NCBI RefSeq assembly: GCF_001854765.1
Contig: NZ_LJJE01000002.1
Location: 62,001-126,000, forward strand
Direction of reading: 5' to 3'
DNA: 64,000 nt
Origin: Vibrio sonorensis
GTDB taxonomy: Bacteria > Pseudomonadota > Gammaproteobacteria > Enterobacterales > Vibrionaceae
Shown: piece by piece, positions 19,440 through 28,700 of the stretch
Numbering within the stretch: the first letter of the stretch is position 1
Layout: each line of letters begins with the position of its first letter
Position numbers and translations under genes: made by a program
Notes under the pieces: generated by a model
What the model was told of the DNA's origin: nothing
The model's input: the letters and a program-made list of their open reading frames with translations, nothing else
The model's database searches: none

Positions 19440-20465
19440 TTACTTGTCTCCGCTCCAAAGTGCATTTTGTGGTGCTTGATCTGGTGTACGTTCTTTCTTG
19501 TCTTGCTCAGCAAGTTTCTTCCAGCGCTTCATTCCCTTGTGAGAACGCAGCTGTGGGTTGGCAATTTCATCTACTGCAAAGTTCAGTAGAGAAAGACCTG
19601 TTACAAGAAGAACGAGTGCGATACAAGGAGCCAGTAGTTCCCACCAAGCGCCAATTAGCATTGATGAAGACGTGTTCACGTTGTAAAGCATGATGCCCCA
19701 GCTGATGGTGTTCGGGTCGCCTAGACCTAGGAACGAGATAGTGGATTCCATCATTACCGCGTACATTACCGAACCGATGAAGCTCGCACCGACTATTGGG
19801 ATAAGGTTAGGTAGAATTTCAACGAAGATGATTCTCCATGAAGATTCGCCCAATACTTCAGCCGCTTTCACAAACTCTTTTTCGCGTAGGGCCATAGTTT
19901 GAGAGCGGATAACCCGCGCTCCCCACGCCCAGGCGGTAAAGCCGATTATCAGTGCAATGGTTACTGGACCTGCCTCCCCGATAAATGCCGCGAGTACGAA
20001 TAGTAGCGGGAACTGTGGGATAACAAGCATGATGTTCATTGCTGCGGTTAGGATGTCATCTACACGACCACCAAAGTAACCCGCAGAGATACCAATAACC
20101 GTTGCTAGGAAACATACAGTGATACCTGCACCGAAGCCTACGGATAGAGATACGCGTGCACCGTGTGTAAATTGAGACCAAACATCACGGCCCATACGTG
20201 TCGTACCCATTACGTGATCGGCCTTTTTAGACATAATCAGAGTACGGCGGTCGTCGGCTAGGTTTTTAGCAATCCAACCATCTGGGTTCGCTTTTGCTGC
20301 TTTAACAACATAAGACGGGTATTCATGTGGGTTACCAGTACGCTTGTCTGGAGCGTGCTTAGACAACATTGGTGCAGCAAGAGCCATAAAGATGAATGCG
20401 GCGATAATGATGCTACCAATAAGAGCAATTCGGTTACCGATTACGAGCTTAATAAAACCTTTCAT
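19440..20465 (-). CDS. Chitin-oligosaccharide ABC transporter, permease (DppC-like)
   Basis: Inner-membrane permease, 341 residues, of the DppC/OppC group. One N-terminal helix (IALIGSIIIAAFIFMALAA) is followed by a periplasmic segment and a five-helix core. The EAA loop VKAAEVLGESSWRIIFVEILPNLIP is the ATPase contact. GTTRMGRDVWSQFTHGAR is the standard family motif ahead of helix 2. It starts 2 bases after the preceding permease gene and abuts the ATPase gene, indicating one transcript. Confidence 0.88.
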   Translation of the reverse strand: MKGFIKLVIGNRIALIGSIIIAAFIFMALAAPMLSKHAPDKRTGNPHEYPSYVVKAAKANPDGWIAKNLADDRRTLIMSKKADHVMGTTRMGRDVWSQFTHGARVSLSVGFGAGITVCFLATVIGISAGYFGGRVDDILTAAMNIMLVIPQFPLLFVLAAFIGEAGPVTIALIIGFTAWAWGARVIRSQTMALREKEFVKAAEVLGESSWRIIFVEILPNLIPIVGASFIGSVMYAVMMESTISFLGLGDPNTISWGIMLYNVNTSSSMLIGAWWELLAPCIALVLLVTGLSLLNFAVDEIANPQLRSHKGMKRWKKLAEQDKKERTPDQAPQNALWSGDK

Positions 20466-20467
20466 GA

Positions 20468-21454
20468 TTATTTACCTCCCTTGCGTAGGCGAGGATCCAG
20501 TACTACATACAGCATGTCAGCCAGTAGGTTAAAGAACAGCATAAATAGGGTCATAATCAAAAGTTGACCTTGTAGAACTTGGTAGTCACGCGCAGTGATT
20601 GCGTTAAATAGAACCTGACCAAGACCTGGGTAGTTAAAGATGATTTCGATAATTAGCTGACCACCGATTGCCATACCAAGAGCCATAGACAGGGCAGTGA
20701 CACTTGGAAGTAGAGCGTTACGTGCTGCGTAGTTGAATACTACTCGGTTTTCACTAAGGCCTTTGCCTTTCGCCATAGTGATATAGTCTTCAGCTAGAAG
20801 GTTAATCATGTTGTTACGCATGTTAACTAGGAAGCCACCAATCTGAACAATCGAGGCACAGAATAGGGGTAGGACAGCGTGGTAAGATACGTCTTTGATA
20901 AACTCCCAGCTGGTCCAATCTGGCACGGTACCTGGTGTATAAGCGTAGCCACTTGGGAACCACTTAAGGCCGATAGCAAAGGTGTACATGGCGATCATGG
21001 CAATTACTACCTGAGGTACTGCTTGAACAATCAGCATACCAGGAGTAACGAACGCGTCGTATTTACTACCGCGTCTCCAAGCAGCGAAGATACCTAGAAT
21101 AGAGCCTAGAGCGAACGATAGGATAACCGCTGTACCAGCAAGGAACAGAGACCAACCAAATGCACTACCTAGTACTTTAGTCACTGGAAGCGGGAAGAAC
21201 TGAATAGAGGTTCCAAGCTCCCAAGTTAGAATATTCTTCATGTAGGTAAAGTACTGAACGTAAAGTGGACCATCGACGAAGCCTAGAAGCTGCTTCATTG
21301 CGGCGATACGCTCAGGTGTTACCTGGACTGTCACGTTGGCAAACATCATGGTGACCGGATCACCTGGCATTGCCCGTGGTATAATAAAGTTTAATGTCGC
21401 AGCCACTAACAAAGCGACTAAATAGAACGACAAACGTCTTAAGAAATAACCCAT
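20468..21454 (-). CDS. Chitin-oligosaccharide ABC transporter, permease (DppB-like)
   Basis: Inner-membrane permease, 328 residues, of the DppB/OppB group. Six helices are expected; the N-terminus MGYFLRRLSFYLVALLVAATL and the motif NFIIPRAMPGDPV are typical. The EAA loop region MAKGKGLSENRVVFNYAARN and the C-terminal DMLYVVLDPRLR are characteristic of the family. It follows the binding-protein gene by 175 bases, which include a stable hairpin. Confidence 0.88.
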   Translation of the reverse strand: MGYFLRRLSFYLVALLVAATLNFIIPRAMPGDPVTMMFANVTVQVTPERIAAMKQLLGFVDGPLYVQYFTYMKNILTWELGTSIQFFPLPVTKVLGSAFGWSLFLAGTAVILSFALGSILGIFAAWRRGSKYDAFVTPGMLIVQAVPQVVIAMIAMYTFAIGLKWFPSGYAYTPGTVPDWTSWEFIKDVSYHAVLPLFCASIVQIGGFLVNMRNNMINLLAEDYITMAKGKGLSENRVVFNYAARNALLPSVTALSMALGMAIGGQLIIEIIFNYPGLGQVLFNAITARDYQVLQGQLLIMTLFMLFFNLLADMLYVVLDPRLRKGGK

Positions 21455-21589
21455 AACTCACACCTTACTCACCCAGATTTTCCCTGTTTCTGGTTTCAGG
21501 TCGCTACTCGCGAAAACATCAAATTTGAAACGTACAATCCCCTGACGACTAGCGCCACAGTGTCAAAGATACTGATTGGGGGTTTAACA

Positions 21590-21612
21590 GTGGCGCACGG
21601 GATGTGCGCCAC
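21590..21612 (-). other. Stable hairpin between binding-protein and permease genes
   Basis: GTGGCGCAC (21590-21598) and GTGCGCCAC (21604-21612) form a perfect 9-bp stem with a 5-base loop, 18 bases after the binding-protein stop. There is no strong T tract, so it probably protects the abundant binding-protein mRNA and attenuates downstream expression. Confidence 0.6.
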
Positions 21613-21629
21613 AAAGGTAGAACTACTAC

Positions 21630-23312
21630 TTATTTAACTGGTTTTAGGTCCAGTACGTGAAGTAGACGCTCTGGGTAGCCAGACCAAATGTTTGGACGGC
21701 CTTTTGGATTTTCTTCGTTCCACCAACCAGTGAAGCGTTTCGTATTGTATTGGTACATATCAGCACCAGACATTACAGGAACAGTTACTTGGTTAGATGC
21801 AATGATCTTCTGGATACCGTGAGCGATTTCTAGCTGCTCTTCTTTGTCAGCGGTTTTGTAGAAGCTGTTAAGAAGTTTGTCTAGCTCTTCGTTCTTGAAG
21901 AAGTGCATTGCGAAACGAGGCATACCTTCACCAGATTGAAGCGCAGAGTTGTAAGCGCTGTTCCAGTAAGTGTATGGATCCGCACCGTGGAAGTAGTTAG
22001 TGTAAGCAACGTCGTAGTTAGCTTCTAGCATCGCTTGGTTGTACACAGAGAAATCTGGAGTACGCGCACGTGCTTTAATGCCAACTTCACCTAGTTGCTC
22101 AACAGCTAGCTGAACGGTGTTGTTGAAGTCAGTCCAACCGTTTGGAGACTGAATTAGTAGTTCGAAAGACTTGCCTGATGGAGTGTCAACGAAACCGTCG
22201 CCATCAACATCTTTAAAGCCAGCTTTCGCTAGAAGTGCTTTAGAACCTTCTACATCGTAAGTGTTAAAGCCTTTGTATTTGTCGTGAGTTGCTTCATCAG
22301 ACCAAGCTTCAAATGCGTAACCTAGACCTGAACCGAAGTCGTTCACTACACCGCCGCCGTAGAATGCGATATCGATGATAGTTTGACGGTCAAGCGCCAT
22401 AGAGAATGCACGACGGAAGTCAACGTTTGTTAGTGCTTCTGCTTTAACAGGATCAGAGTGCTTGAAGTTCATTACGAACGAAGCAGTACCTGCTGGAGCG
22501 TACCAGTATTTGTGCGTTGGGCTAGCCGCTGCGTAAGTACGGTCGATATCTGGGATGAACGAAGAAGTCCAATCCATTTCACCGCTGATTACTTTACTTA
22601 GGAACTGGTCGTTGTTCGCGATTTGAGGAACGCGTAGACAGTCAACGTCTAGGTTGTCGTTATCCCAGTAGTGAGGGTTACGACACTGAACGTATAGTTG
22701 TGGAGTAAATGTATCGATTACAGTGAAAGGACCAGAACCTACAGGATTTTCGTTAGTGTAAGTTGTTGGATCTTCGATGTTCTTCCAAACGTGCTCAGGA
22801 ACTACAGGAACCTGTACGATTTGGTAAGGCGCGTTAGAGTTAGCCGATACTAGGTTAAATTTAACTTGGTAATCGTTTAGTTTCTCTACGCTAGTAACCC
22901 AGTTGTTGATACCGTTTTGGTCAAGCTCTGGTTTCTCTTTAACTAGGTTGAAAGAGAACACAACGTCGTCTGCAGTGTAAGCTTCGCCATCAGACCATGT
23001 AACACCTTTACGAATGTCAAATACAACACTCTTAAGGTCGTCTGCCATGGTGAAGTTTTCTGCGATACGGAATACAGGCGTGTTACCGTGCATTTCGTTA
23101 AATACAACTAGTGGCTCATATAGGAAGTCAATAGTTGTGTGCATGTAAGTAGCACCTAGGTAAGGGTTAAAGTTACGAACAAGAGTCGTAAACTCCCTAG
23201 GGTGTACTGTTAGCTCACTACGTTCTGCGGCGGTCGCTACTGACGCGAAACCCGTAGTTGCTGTAGCAATAATTGCTGTTGCTAGAACTGTTTTTTTAAT
23301 ATTGGCAAGCAT
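21630..23312 (-). CDS. cbp: Periplasmic chitin-oligosaccharide binding protein (CBP)
   Basis: Family 5 extracellular solute-binding protein, 560 residues, with an N-terminal signal peptide (MLANIKKTVLATAIIATAT...) likely cleaved at ATA-AERSEL. In Vibrio the corresponding protein binds (GlcNAc)n, feeds the ABC permease, and also keeps the ChiS sensor inactive until ligand appears; that second role is family knowledge. The mature sequence contains the standard SBP_bac_5 landmarks GNTPVFRIAENFTMADD and VVFDIRKGVTWSDGEAYTADDV. It is the first gene of the operon, has a long leader, and TAAGGAACAGCT precedes the ATG. Confidence 0.92.
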   Translation of the reverse strand: MLANIKKTVLATAIIATATTGFASVATAAERSELTVHPREFTTLVRNFNPYLGATYMHTTIDFLYEPLVVFNEMHGNTPVFRIAENFTMADDLKSVVFDIRKGVTWSDGEAYTADDVVFSFNLVKEKPELDQNGINNWVTSVEKLNDYQVKFNLVSANSNAPYQIVQVPVVPEHVWKNIEDPTTYTNENPVGSGPFTVIDTFTPQLYVQCRNPHYWDNDNLDVDCLRVPQIANNDQFLSKVISGEMDWTSSFIPDIDRTYAAASPTHKYWYAPAGTASFVMNFKHSDPVKAEALTNVDFRRAFSMALDRQTIIDIAFYGGGVVNDFGSGLGYAFEAWSDEATHDKYKGFNTYDVEGSKALLAKAGFKDVDGDGFVDTPSGKSFELLIQSPNGWTDFNNTVQLAVEQLGEVGIKARARTPDFSVYNQAMLEANYDVAYTNYFHGADPYTYWNSAYNSALQSGEGMPRFAMHFFKNEELDKLLNSFYKTADKEEQLEIAHGIQKIIASNQVTVPVMSGADMYQYNTKRFTGWWNEENPKGRPNIWSGYPERLLHVLDLKPVK

Positions 23313-23378
23313 AGCTGTTCCTTACTATTTGCTTTCATTTCACTAATGGATGAATGTCATCAATTGATTAACACTCAC

Positions 23379-23449
23379 TAAGGCCTACCTCAATTTTTGT
23401 GTTTTCCAAACCGGAGGATTTCGAAAACTTGAGTGGCCTGTAGGCCTTA
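23379..23449 (-). ncRNA. Long hairpin in the leader of the chitin operon
   Basis: TAAGGCCTAC (23379-23388) and GTAGGCCTTA (23440-23449) are perfect 10-bp inverted arms. Inside them CTCAA/TTGAG and GTTTTC/GAAAAC pair as well, giving an extended stem. In the transcript the apical loop carries AAATCCTCCGG, a Shine-Dalgarno-complementary sequence. The element ends about 67 bases before the CBP start codon. It is a structured leader element; whether it acts in cis or as a processed RNA is not known. Confidence 0.5.
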
Positions 23450-23498
23450 GGCATGGGTAAGAAAACACCCTTACGCGCTTTTAAGCAATTCCCTTTCC

Positions 23499-23585
23499 CG
23501 TTAAAAACGTTAAAAACCAATAAAACGACGTCAATAACGTTAAAAAACGTCATTTTGAGCAAAAAGTGGACAGTTACGTTAATTT
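23499..23585. repeat. CGTTAAAAA repeat cluster upstream of the chitin operon
   Basis: CGTTAAAAA begins at 23499, 23508 and 23538, and a related CGTTAATTT begins at 23577. The first two copies are directly tandem; later spacings are 30 and 39 bases. The cluster lies about 185-275 bp upstream of the CBP start, a plausible place for regulator binding (ChiS is the known activator of this promoter). Confidence 0.5.
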
Positions 23586-23685
23586 GATATGAGTCGCAAA
23601 AGGTGATTTGATAATAATTTAATGTAAGTACTTACTAATCTCTGCTTTCTTGTTTTATTGGGTGTGTGATGTTTGGGTTTTGAAT

Positions 23686-23701
23686 TGAGATCTCTATCAC
23701 C
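23686..23701. promoter_or_regulatory. CRP-like half-conserved dyad upstream of the chitin operon
   Basis: TGAGA-N6-TCACC matches eight of ten positions of the CRP dyad TGTGA-N6-TCACA. It is about 375 bp from the CBP start, which is far, so the call is weak. The remainder of 23313-23974 holds the leader hairpin, the repeat cluster and the chiS terminator; I see no convincing gene there. Confidence 0.3.
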
Positions 23702-23929
23702 TGGTGGTTTTCTCGTTAATTTATCTGCAAAAAATAAATCTGCCGTTCTGTTGTGATTGGGTTCGCAATATGGATTTTTTTTGGTAAAAATGGAGCTAAA
23801 AAGTTCATTTGTAAGTGAAATGCTTACGTTTATAAGGCGAGAAAAAACGGATTTATAGAGTTATTTTTTTTCGAATAACAACTGTTTTACTGGGGATTTA
23901 TTTACGGAGAGAATCAGTGGTGAACAGGC

Positions 23930-23959
23930 AAAAAAATAGCCCGCTAAAGCGAGCTATTT
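23930..23959 (-). terminator. Intrinsic terminator of chiS
   Basis: AAATAGC-CCGC and GCG-AGCTATTT pair with one mismatch around TAAA. On the minus strand the stem is followed by a T run. It begins 15 bases after the chiS stop. Confidence 0.8.
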
Positions 23960-23974
23960 CGTGGGTAAATGCTC

Positions 23975-26900
23975 TTAACTGGTGAGCAAGTGCTGAAGTT
24001 TGTCTCGCAAACTCTCAATGTGTGTGCGCTGTGGACTTTGCTCTTGGCAGTGCTCTAAGATGTACTCTAATGAACTCAGAACAGTACGCCAGCGAGGTGT
24101 TTTGGGTAGGGTTTCAACTCTTAGGTATTTATCTAAGGTTCGCGTTTGCAAAGTACTTCTGTCTAAATAGACGCGCCACAGGCCACTTTGCTCGGCAAAA
24201 GCAAATTTTGTCTGGCCAGTTACGCTTTCCCAGTAGTCTATCGCGCTGGTCATTGCATCAACAAGCACCTCTCTCATGACATCCTGTTTGGAGCGATTGT
24301 CTCCGGCGACTTTATCGGCAAGTCGAGTAAACTCACCTCCGAGCTCTTTTAACTGTTGCAATTTGTCTTTATCGCCTTCAAACGCATAGCTTGATAGGGC
24401 TTCGATAGCGGTTTCAAGGTTGTTGATACGCACGGCATTGACACCGCCGCCTACGTTAAAAATAAACATGTACTGCAGCCCTGAACCTTCTGGCAATCGA
24501 AGAATATCAGCGGAGATGTGTTGGCGAACATCTTCGACGTAGATATCGACGTTTCCGCAGTAATGCTCTTGTTCGACGTTTAGGAATTTAGGAGCAATTA
24601 ACTCGTCACTACTGGATCGCTTGAGCTGCTCGGTGCTACGTCTAAACAGTTTGGCAGCTGCGTCGTTAGCAAAGCGGACTCGATAGTCATCTCGGACACA
24701 AATAATCGCTTCTGGCGCTGATTCTAATTGTTCTAACAGGCGACCTTGTGTTTCTAGCAAGCTGGCTTCCACCACCGCGCGCTGTTTAAGCTCAATCTGC
24801 AGCTGTTGGTTCTCCAACCTTCGTTGCTCTGCTTTACTTGCTGTTAGGTGCGCAGTAATTCGAGCAGCGAGCTCGTGCTTGTTAAATGGCTTAGACAGGT
24901 AGTCATTGGCGCCCGCTTCAAACCCTCTTATTCTGTCGTCAGACTGATTGAGTGCCGTCAGCATAATGATGGGCAGTTGCGCGTGGTCATAGCTTTCGCG
25001 AAGCTGCTCGCAGACTTGATAGCCGCTTAGTCCCGGCATCATGATGTCGAGTAAAAGAAGCTGCGGCTTTTCCGTCTTGACCATGTCTAAAGCTTCATAG
25101 CCATCTTTGGCGGTGCGTACGCGATAACCTTCCAGTCTCAAGAAACTATCGAGAACACGTAGGTTAACGGGTTCGTCATCAACCACTAGAAGGAGTGGTC
25201 CTTCGGGGTTTTCTGGTAGGCTATTCGCTTCTTCTAGCTGGATTTCTGTGCCTTCTGGGGCAGAGAAGTGACTGCTTTCATGTAAGCCTGCTTCCCTAAT
25301 TTGCTCATCGCTCGCCAGTGGTAAGGTAAAGCTAAAGGTGGTGCCCACCATCGGTTGACTGCTTACGTAGAGGGTTCCGTGCATAAGTTCAACCAGTTGT
25401 CGGCTAATGGACAACCCAAGTCCCGCCCCTTGGCGGTATCGACTGGCATCATTGCCCGCTTGCGTCAACGGTTCAAAAATGTGTTCCAGTTGATCTGCTG
25501 GTATCCCTTGACCAGTATCGACGACTTGAACACGGATGTTGTTATCGACCACATTAGCCGAAATGACAATTTTTCCTTCGCTCGTATACTTAATGGCATT
25601 GCCGACTAGGTTATACATAACTTGCTCTAGTCGTTGAGGGTCGGCACTGACCCACAAGGCATCTGCCGGCACCTGATTAATGATGCGGATGGGTTTGTTG
25701 CCTAGTAGGTGCGACGAGAGCTCCAGAACCAATCGCGTAGCACTAGACAAGTCGACGGCACTGGTTTGAATATCTAGATTGCCGTAGCGCATCTTGTGGT
25801 AGTCGAGTAGGTCGTCCACCAGAGTCGCAAGGCGCTGGCCACTACTAATAATGATATCTAATTGGTACTTGTGATCGGAAGTGATTGGCCCATTGGCACC
25901 AGAGATCAAGGCTTCCGCAATACCGACCATGCCGTGTAACGGGGTGCGCAGCTCATGAGATGTTGTCGCTAAGAATTCATCCTTTAGCTTGTTGGCTAAT
26001 TGAAGTTCATCGTTTTGCTTCTGGATAAGTTTAAGATTGTTTTCCAGCTCTTCGTTTTGCTGGCGGATGGTTTTAATTTTGTCGCGTATAGAGCGCTGCA
26101 TCCGCTCAAAGCTAATAGCCAAACGGCCAATTTCGTCACGTCGCTCTGTATTGGTAATAGAAGCGTCCATATCTCCCGCTGAGACTTTCTCCGCTGCCCA
26201 TGTCAACCGAAGTAGAGGAGAGGTGATAAAGTTGGAGAGGTAATGAGAGGCTATCACAACCAGCACAATGGCGATCAGCATGGCAAATACAAATAGGGTT
26301 TCCAATTGGTGAACCCGCGCAAAGGCCTCTTTTTCTGGGACTTCAACCACTAATGCCCAATTGATGTTGTTGTACTTGATGGGACTATAGGCGGCGATTA
26401 TTTTGTCACCGACTGAATTGGTGTAGTTGCCAAACGCCATTGACCCACCAAGAGCTTTGTCGATGACCTCTTTACTCTTGTCGATCTCTTCTTGCTCGAA
26501 TGCTAGCGTTCTACTGGTGTAATCGTCACCGACAAGCAATGTCTTCATTGAAGACTTGCCCGTATCAGCGATTAACTTTGTAATACCGTTGATTGGCAAA
26601 CGGAAGAGGGCGTAGCTGTGTAAATAGCCTTGTTGGATGATAGGTGCGCCCAACCAAGCGACAGGTCTACCTTTTGACGTATCAAAATCTGATATAACAA
26701 CCGGGGTAAATTCTTCGTTGTTTTTCCGTTTTTCAGTGACTAACGTTTGAAGCTTTTGAAATGTTTGCCCGAGGTTGGAGTCCTTGTGTTTGCCTGTCAG
26801 CAAGTTAGTGCCGAAGTTATCGTGCTTAAATATGGAATAGGCGACATTGCCGAATCGATCAATGAGCAAAATGTCATCAAAATCTGATCGCTTGAGTAGC

Positions 26901-27358
26901 TCCATATAACCGCGATGGTAGCGTTTGTGAAGCAGTCGATAGCGCTCGATCCCTATATAAGCTTTGGATTCTGGTAAAACGGAGGTTTTTATCTGGTCTC
27001 CAGAACCTTCTACATATCGCTTCTGAGCGTACTCTCTCGCTTCGTCCATCGACAAGCCCAAGTGCTGAAAAGCATTGACTAGCCCATAAAAACGTCCACC
27101 ACTTGCATAGGCAAGTTCAGAACGTACAAAGCCCATTACTTCAGACTCTTTTGCCGTAAAGTAATCCACGATTTGCTGTTGGCGACTATCTCGAACAGAA
27201 ATGAGGTAAGAGGTACTTTGTTCTTGCAAGTCTTTGCTGTGCGATTGCAGGAAAAACAACGCAATAACGGTAAGCGGAGTAATACTCAGCGCAAGGAACG
27301 CGAGCATCAGTGTATTTTGCAGTCGCTTAAAGCGCTGCTTTCGGTGAAAATTGAACAT
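23975..27358 (-). CDS. chiS: Hybrid sensor kinase / DNA-binding chitin regulator ChiS
   Basis: Inner-membrane regulator of the chitin programme, 1127 residues, directly upstream of the chitin operon it is known to activate. Layout: a first membrane helix (about residues 15-33), a large periplasmic sensing region to about 340, a second helix (about 345-367), a HAMP linker (to about 420), a coiled coil, then HisKA with His468 in TSHELRTPLHG. HATPase_c follows (GNAIKYT, DTGQGIP, GLGLSIS), then a receiver domain with Asp771 in LLLDIMMPG and a C-terminal region matching the part that binds DNA in V. cholerae ChiS. His468 and Asp771 correspond, one residue shifted, to the V. cholerae phospho-sites. 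In that species CBP represses ChiS and DNA binding, not phosphotransfer, drives activation. Confidence 0.93.
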   Translation of the reverse strand: MFNFHRKQRFKRLQNTLMLAFLALSITPLTVIALFFLQSHSKDLQEQSTSYLISVRDSRQQQIVDYFTAKESEVMGFVRSELAYASGGRFYGLVNAFQHLGLSMDEAREYAQKRYVEGSGDQIKTSVLPESKAYIGIERYRLLHKRYHRGYMELLKRSDFDDILLIDRFGNVAYSIFKHDNFGTNLLTGKHKDSNLGQTFQKLQTLVTEKRKNNEEFTPVVISDFDTSKGRPVAWLGAPIIQQGYLHSYALFRLPINGITKLIADTGKSSMKTLLVGDDYTSRTLAFEQEEIDKSKEVIDKALGGSMAFGNYTNSVGDKIIAAYSPIKYNNINWALVVEVPEKEAFARVHQLETLFVFAMLIAIVLVVIASHYLSNFITSPLLRLTWAAEKVSAGDMDASITNTERRDEIGRLAISFERMQRSIRDKIKTIRQQNEELENNLKLIQKQNDELQLANKLKDEFLATTSHELRTPLHGMVGIAEALISGANGPITSDHKYQLDIIISSGQRLATLVDDLLDYHKMRYGNLDIQTSAVDLSSATRLVLELSSHLLGNKPIRIINQVPADALWVSADPQRLEQVMYNLVGNAIKYTSEGKIVISANVVDNNIRVQVVDTGQGIPADQLEHIFEPLTQAGNDASRYRQGAGLGLSISRQLVELMHGTLYVSSQPMVGTTFSFTLPLASDEQIREAGLHESSHFSAPEGTEIQLEEANSLPENPEGPLLLVVDDEPVNLRVLDSFLRLEGYRVRTAKDGYEALDMVKTEKPQLLLLDIMMPGLSGYQVCEQLRESYDHAQLPIIMLTALNQSDDRIRGFEAGANDYLSKPFNKHELAARITAHLTASKAEQRRLENQQLQIELKQRAVVEASLLETQGRLLEQLESAPEAIICVRDDYRVRFANDAAAKLFRRSTEQLKRSSSDELIAPKFLNVEQEHYCGNVDIYVEDVRQHISADILRLPEGSGLQYMFIFNVGGGVNAVRINNLETAIEALSSYAFEGDKDKLQQLKELGGEFTRLADKVAGDNRSKQDVMREVLVDAMTSAIDYWESVTGQTKFAFAEQSGLWRVYLDRSTLQTRTLDKYLRVETLPKTPRWRTVLSSLEYILEHCQEQSPQRTHIESLRDKLQHLLTS

Positions 27359-27538
27359 ACTTAGGTTAGGTTATCCGTATGAATGCAGGCTCTCTGACCC
27401 TGTTATTCAGGGTACTGTGGCCGATTGAATCTGCAACTGTCCTAGTATGCCAATTTACGGAGTTTTTTCACTTTGACAAGCAAGTCTAAAGCAAAGCGTG
27501 TGAGTGGACTCAAAAAAATCTAGTAGATTAGTACTATT

Positions 27539-27564
27539 GCCCAGTAAGCGAGTACTTACTGGGC
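27539..27564 (-). other. Hairpin between chiS and rsmC
   Basis: GCCCAGTAAG (27539-27548) and CTTACTGGGC (27555-27564) form a perfect 10-bp stem with a 6-base loop, 9 bases after the rsmC stop. Neither strand has a clear T tract immediately after it, so it is a weak terminator or an mRNA-end hairpin. The rest of 27359-27572 presumably contains the chiS promoter. Confidence 0.5.
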
Positions 27565-27572
27565 TTAAAAGT

Positions 27573-28594
27573 CTATTTTTTAGCGTGGTATATGGCGAAC
27601 TTGTTGGTCTTGCTTAATGTATTGCTCTGGCCAAAAGCGCATTCGATGATGGGTGGGTATTTGAGAAAACTGTTGGCTACGATAATGAGTTCACCGGTAG
27701 CAGTGAGGTGTCTTGGCGCTTGCTCCAAAAGCGTTTCAGTCGCAGAGTAGCTGGTGTCTAAACCAGCGTGAAATGGCGGGTTGCTGATGATGAACTGATA
27801 ATCATCCGAAGTATCTGAATAGACGTCACTGGCAAACACGGTTCCGTCAAGATTATTTGCGGCGAGGGTAGCTTTGGTCGACGCGACCGCCAGCGCGCTT
27901 ATGTCACATAAGTTCAGCTCAATTTCTGGATTCAGTTTCGCCATAACTGCGCCCAAGACTCCGGCGCCACATCCGAAATCTAATACCTTGCCACGTAAAG
28001 GGGGAAGGGTGTCGAGAAGCAGTTTGCTTCCCAGATCAAATTCGCCATGCTGAACACGCCGGGAAGACTTTGAATAGTGAGGGTCTGATCGCGATAGTTG
28101 ACTTGATACTGTTTGAACCAAGAAGAAATCTGAAAGGGATCGGGTTGCTCGCTGCACTGTCCCCAATAGAAAGAACAGCGCCTAGCTGAATCGAACTTAG
28201 TAATACGCCCGTAGGGAGCAAACATTTTCTCGATGCTTTTAACGCCAGAACGATTCTCGCCAACCACCACGATCTCGGTATTTACACCGAGCTTGTCCAT
28301 TAGCATAGCCAATAGGTATTGCGCCTCTGCCTTAGCTTTTGGCCAGTAGAGTAACAACATGTCGGCGTTGGTTTGTTCCGTTAGTTGCTCACCAAAATAA
28401 CAGGTTAATTGGCTATTGGACTTAATAGAACGGTAGTAACCGTAATTGGTGGTAAACACACTGACAGATTCACAGTGCTTAGCTAACTCAACTGGAAACG
28501 TGTCTTCAGCTTCACCAGCAACCAGTACGTGTTTACCTGAAAAGTATTCAAGCTGGCGCTGAGCGATTTGACTCGGGGCAATATAAGCGGACAT
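27573..28594 (-). CDS. rsmC: 16S rRNA m2G1207 methyltransferase RsmC (one apparent frameshift)
   Basis: SAM-dependent methyltransferase acting on guanosine 1207 of 16S rRNA in the 30S subunit. Two tandem methyltransferase-like domains are expected: a degenerate N-terminal one ([18 protein letters not shown]...) and the catalytic C-terminal one with [13 protein letters not shown] (SAM motif I) and [10 protein letters not shown] (the NPPF motif of base N-methylation). They are in different frames: TTCAGCATGG at about 28049 should read TTCAGCCATGG to give LPGVFSHGEFDLG, so one base is missing from a CC pair. The 1022-base span is one short of a 340-residue gene. Both domains are otherwise intact. 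Confidence 0.92.
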
Positions 28595-28616
28595 ATTCAG
28601 ACTATATGGACAAAAG

Positions 28617-28645
28617 AAGAGGGGATTTTCTCATAATCCCCTCTT
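28617..28645 (-). terminator. Hairpin after the AI-2E-type permease gene, ahead of rsmC
   Basis: AAGAGGGGATT (28617-28627) and AATCCCCTCTT (28635-28645) form a perfect 11-bp stem. On the minus strand it is followed by CTTTTG. It lies 55 bases after the permease stop and 23 bases before rsmC, so it separates the two genes or acts as a leader hairpin. Confidence 0.65.
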
Positions 28646-28700
28646 ATGTTGAAGCGGCACAATGTCTATTGAGCCTTTCACTTTGACTTGGCTTTGCTAA

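Noticed and set aside
23368..23562. 64-codon minus-strand open frame between chiS and the chitin binding-protein gene
   Set aside because: It runs through the leader hairpin and the CGTTAAAAA repeats, has no ribosome-binding site, and its product looks like translated A+T-rich noncoding sequence. A distant small gene at this spot in V. cholerae cannot be excluded.
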